Shown here one piece after another: positions 5,826 to 6,738 of a stretch of DNA of 6,738 nt. This DNA is from Christensenella sp. UBA7868 (GTDB taxonomy: Bacteria; Bacillota; Clostridia; Christensenellales; UBA1242): contig DLSG01000023.1 in the NCBI GenBank assembly GCA_002501285.1, forward strand, positions 1 through 6,738, given 5' to 3'. Numbering within the stretch: the first letter of the stretch is position 1; each line of letters starts with the position of its first letter. The notes beneath the pieces were generated by a model. That model searched no databases, was not told the origin of the DNA, and worked only from the letters and a program-made list of their open reading frames with translations. The position numbers were made by a program, and so were the translations under genes.

Positions 5826-5876
5826 TCAGTTATTTGTCTGTTTTCACTATTATAGTATCGTACCCCAACTGGTTAC
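5826..5876. repeat. 51-bp direct repeat, copy B (end of the zinc-finger-like gene)
   Basis: Identical to 1-51. On the minus strand it supplies the last 14 codons (NQLGYDTIIVKTDK) and TAA of the 264-residue gene, plus CTGA up to the edge of the next gene's ribosome site. Identity ends at 5877, within the codon for the residue before N251 (CGT Arg here, TGT Cys in copy A). Confidence 0.97.
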
Positions 5877-6624
5877 GCTTTCTGCTTCGATTTTTTTTAT
5901 TGCGATTGATATCATAACACCTTTTACATACATTGATGTGCATATTATGCCCATCATAAATAAAAATTTTTCCACAATTTACACATATTTTTTCAGTTTT
6001 TAATAAACTAAAAAGCTCATTAACGGAGCGTGGACTTGTAATAGTTCCAATTATATTTTTATTTTGTGAACTTGCATCAAATAACATTTTAAAAGATACA
6101 AAATTGTTTCTTGTATTTATCCAATACACCGAATATTTATTATTCATTTCAAATAATGATTTCGTATTTTTATCTCTTTCTTTTTTTATATTAGTACAAC
6201 TATAACAAAACCTCTTAATCTTATCGTTATAAACGCACCATTCCTTTCCATACCACTTATAAACACACAACATCGCGAGCACATACTGCTTTATCCACAT
6301 ACTTACTTCCATATTGTTGATAAAGTCAATCTCGCTCTGGTAGATATCTATCCGATTACCCCTTTCAATCTTATACTTCGTCGAGTCCGCAAACAACTTC
6401 CCGAAATACTTATCTCTTTGGTCTTTATCATCCCCAATCTTTTGAAGGAGCAACGAATCCGTCTTTACCCACAAATCAAATATCTCGTCTTTACTATATC
6501 CCTTTTCTCTCAAATACGCAAAAAGCATTATCTGCTCGAAGGTTTGGTGGACTTTAGTTGTATAACCTCCGCCCGCCAAAATCTTCTCGCTGTTTTCGCT
6601 CCAATCAAATATGTAGTCGTTCAT
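5830..6624 (-). CDS. Phage protein with C-terminal CxxC-x15-CxxC zinc-finger-like motif, 264 aa
   Basis: Function not recognised. It begins MNDYIFDWSENSEKILAGGG and has a helical first half (about 20-125). A CxxC pair lies at C140/C143. A clear treble-type motif, CVNCGK...CKRC (C214, C217, C233, C236), is followed by a strongly basic stretch (NRNKKNRSRKR, about 240-250). Four spaced cysteines and a basic tail fit a zinc-stabilised nucleic-acid-binding domain. I have a loose memory of similar proteins starting MNDY...ATGGYT upstream of packaging genes in Clostridia phages, not verifiable here. The last 14 residues come from the 51-bp repeat and do not resemble what precedes them, so the C-terminus may be chimeric. 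ATG at 6624-6622 overlaps the TGA of the upstream gene as ATGA, with a weak GGGG ribosome site, implying translational coupling. The next gene starts 21 bases after its stop. Confidence 0.88.
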   Translation of the reverse strand: MNDYIFDWSENSEKILAGGGYTTKVHQTFEQIMLFAYLREKGYSKDEIFDLWVKTDSLLLQKIGDDKDQRDKYFGKLFADSTKYKIERGNRIDIYQSEIDFINNMEVSMWIKQYVLAMLCVYKWYGKEWCVYNDKIKRFCYSCTNIKKERDKNTKSLFEMNNKYSVYWINTRNNFVSFKMLFDASSQNKNIIGTITSPRSVNELFSLLKTEKICVNCGKIFIYDGHNMHINVCKRCYDINRNKKNRSRKRNQLGYDTIIVKTDK

Positions 6625-6738
6625 TCGTTACCCCACAAATAGCTATCATAAAAGTCGATAATCGAGTTGTCGTCAAATCTCAATTTCGCCACCACGTTGG
6701 CAAAATCATAACTCTGAAAATTTACCTTAAAACACACA
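6621..6738 (-). CDS. 3' end of an unidentified upstream gene (partial)
   Basis: One minus-strand frame stays open from the window edge to TGA at 6623-6621, giving 38 residues that end FDDNSIIDFYDSYLWGNE. The other frame I followed from the edge closes almost at once. The TGA overlaps the ATG of the next gene in an ATGA junction, the same arrangement as the terminase pair, which supports it as a real coding end. Too little is present to name a function. The true start lies outside the window. Confidence 0.65.
   Translation of the reverse strand, partial: VCFKVNFQSYDFANVVAKLRFDDNSIIDFYDSYLWGNE

Overview
The window looks like part of the late (packaging) region of a tailed double-stranded DNA bacteriophage or prophage. 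It is AT-rich. Every gene I can support is on the minus strand, packed tightly with overlapping ATGA stop/start junctions and strong AGGAGG-type ribosome binding sites. That points to a low-GC Firmicutes (Clostridia-like) host, probably from a gut-type metagenome. Host assignment is inference from composition, ribosome binding sites and family feel.

In transcription order (right to left) the layout is: the 3' end of an unidentified gene (6738-6621); a 264-residue protein with a C-terminal CxxC...CxxC zinc-finger-like motif (6624-5830); a 400-residue calcineurin-like metallophosphoesterase (5808-4606); a self-contained cassette (about 4591-2970); a 295-residue acidic/coiled-coil protein, possibly the small terminase (2952-2065); the large terminase (2068-188), which carries an ATPase and an RNase H-like nuclease; and a 56-residue small protein (175-5). 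The packaging motor is the functional core: the 295-residue gene overlaps the large terminase start by ATGA, so the two are probably translationally coupled.

The cassette is the unusual part. It starts with an essentially perfect sigma-A promoter (TTGACA, 17-base spacer, extended TGG-TATAAT). Next comes a compact leader of about 67 nt that can close on itself with an 11-bp stem and contains an inner hairpin and a possible pseudoknot. A strong ribosome binding site follows, then a homing-endonuclease-like reading frame, and an intrinsic terminator whose stem overlaps the end of that frame. The reading frame is interrupted by one in-frame TAG: four helix-turn-helix-like repeats lie upstream, and KYGV-type repeats plus a PD-(D/E)XK/Vsr-like nuclease domain lie downstream. 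The TAG falls inside the fourth HTH repeat, so the two ORFs read as one 488-position protein. This could be a decayed gene, amber readthrough, or a phage that reassigns TAG.

A second oddity is a perfect 51-bp direct repeat (1-51 and 5826-5876). It gives the 56-residue protein and the zinc-finger protein the same 14 C-terminal residues and the same stop codon. No stretch over 300 bases lacks a gene; the only sizeable intergenic gap is 4456-4605, which holds the promoter and leader.
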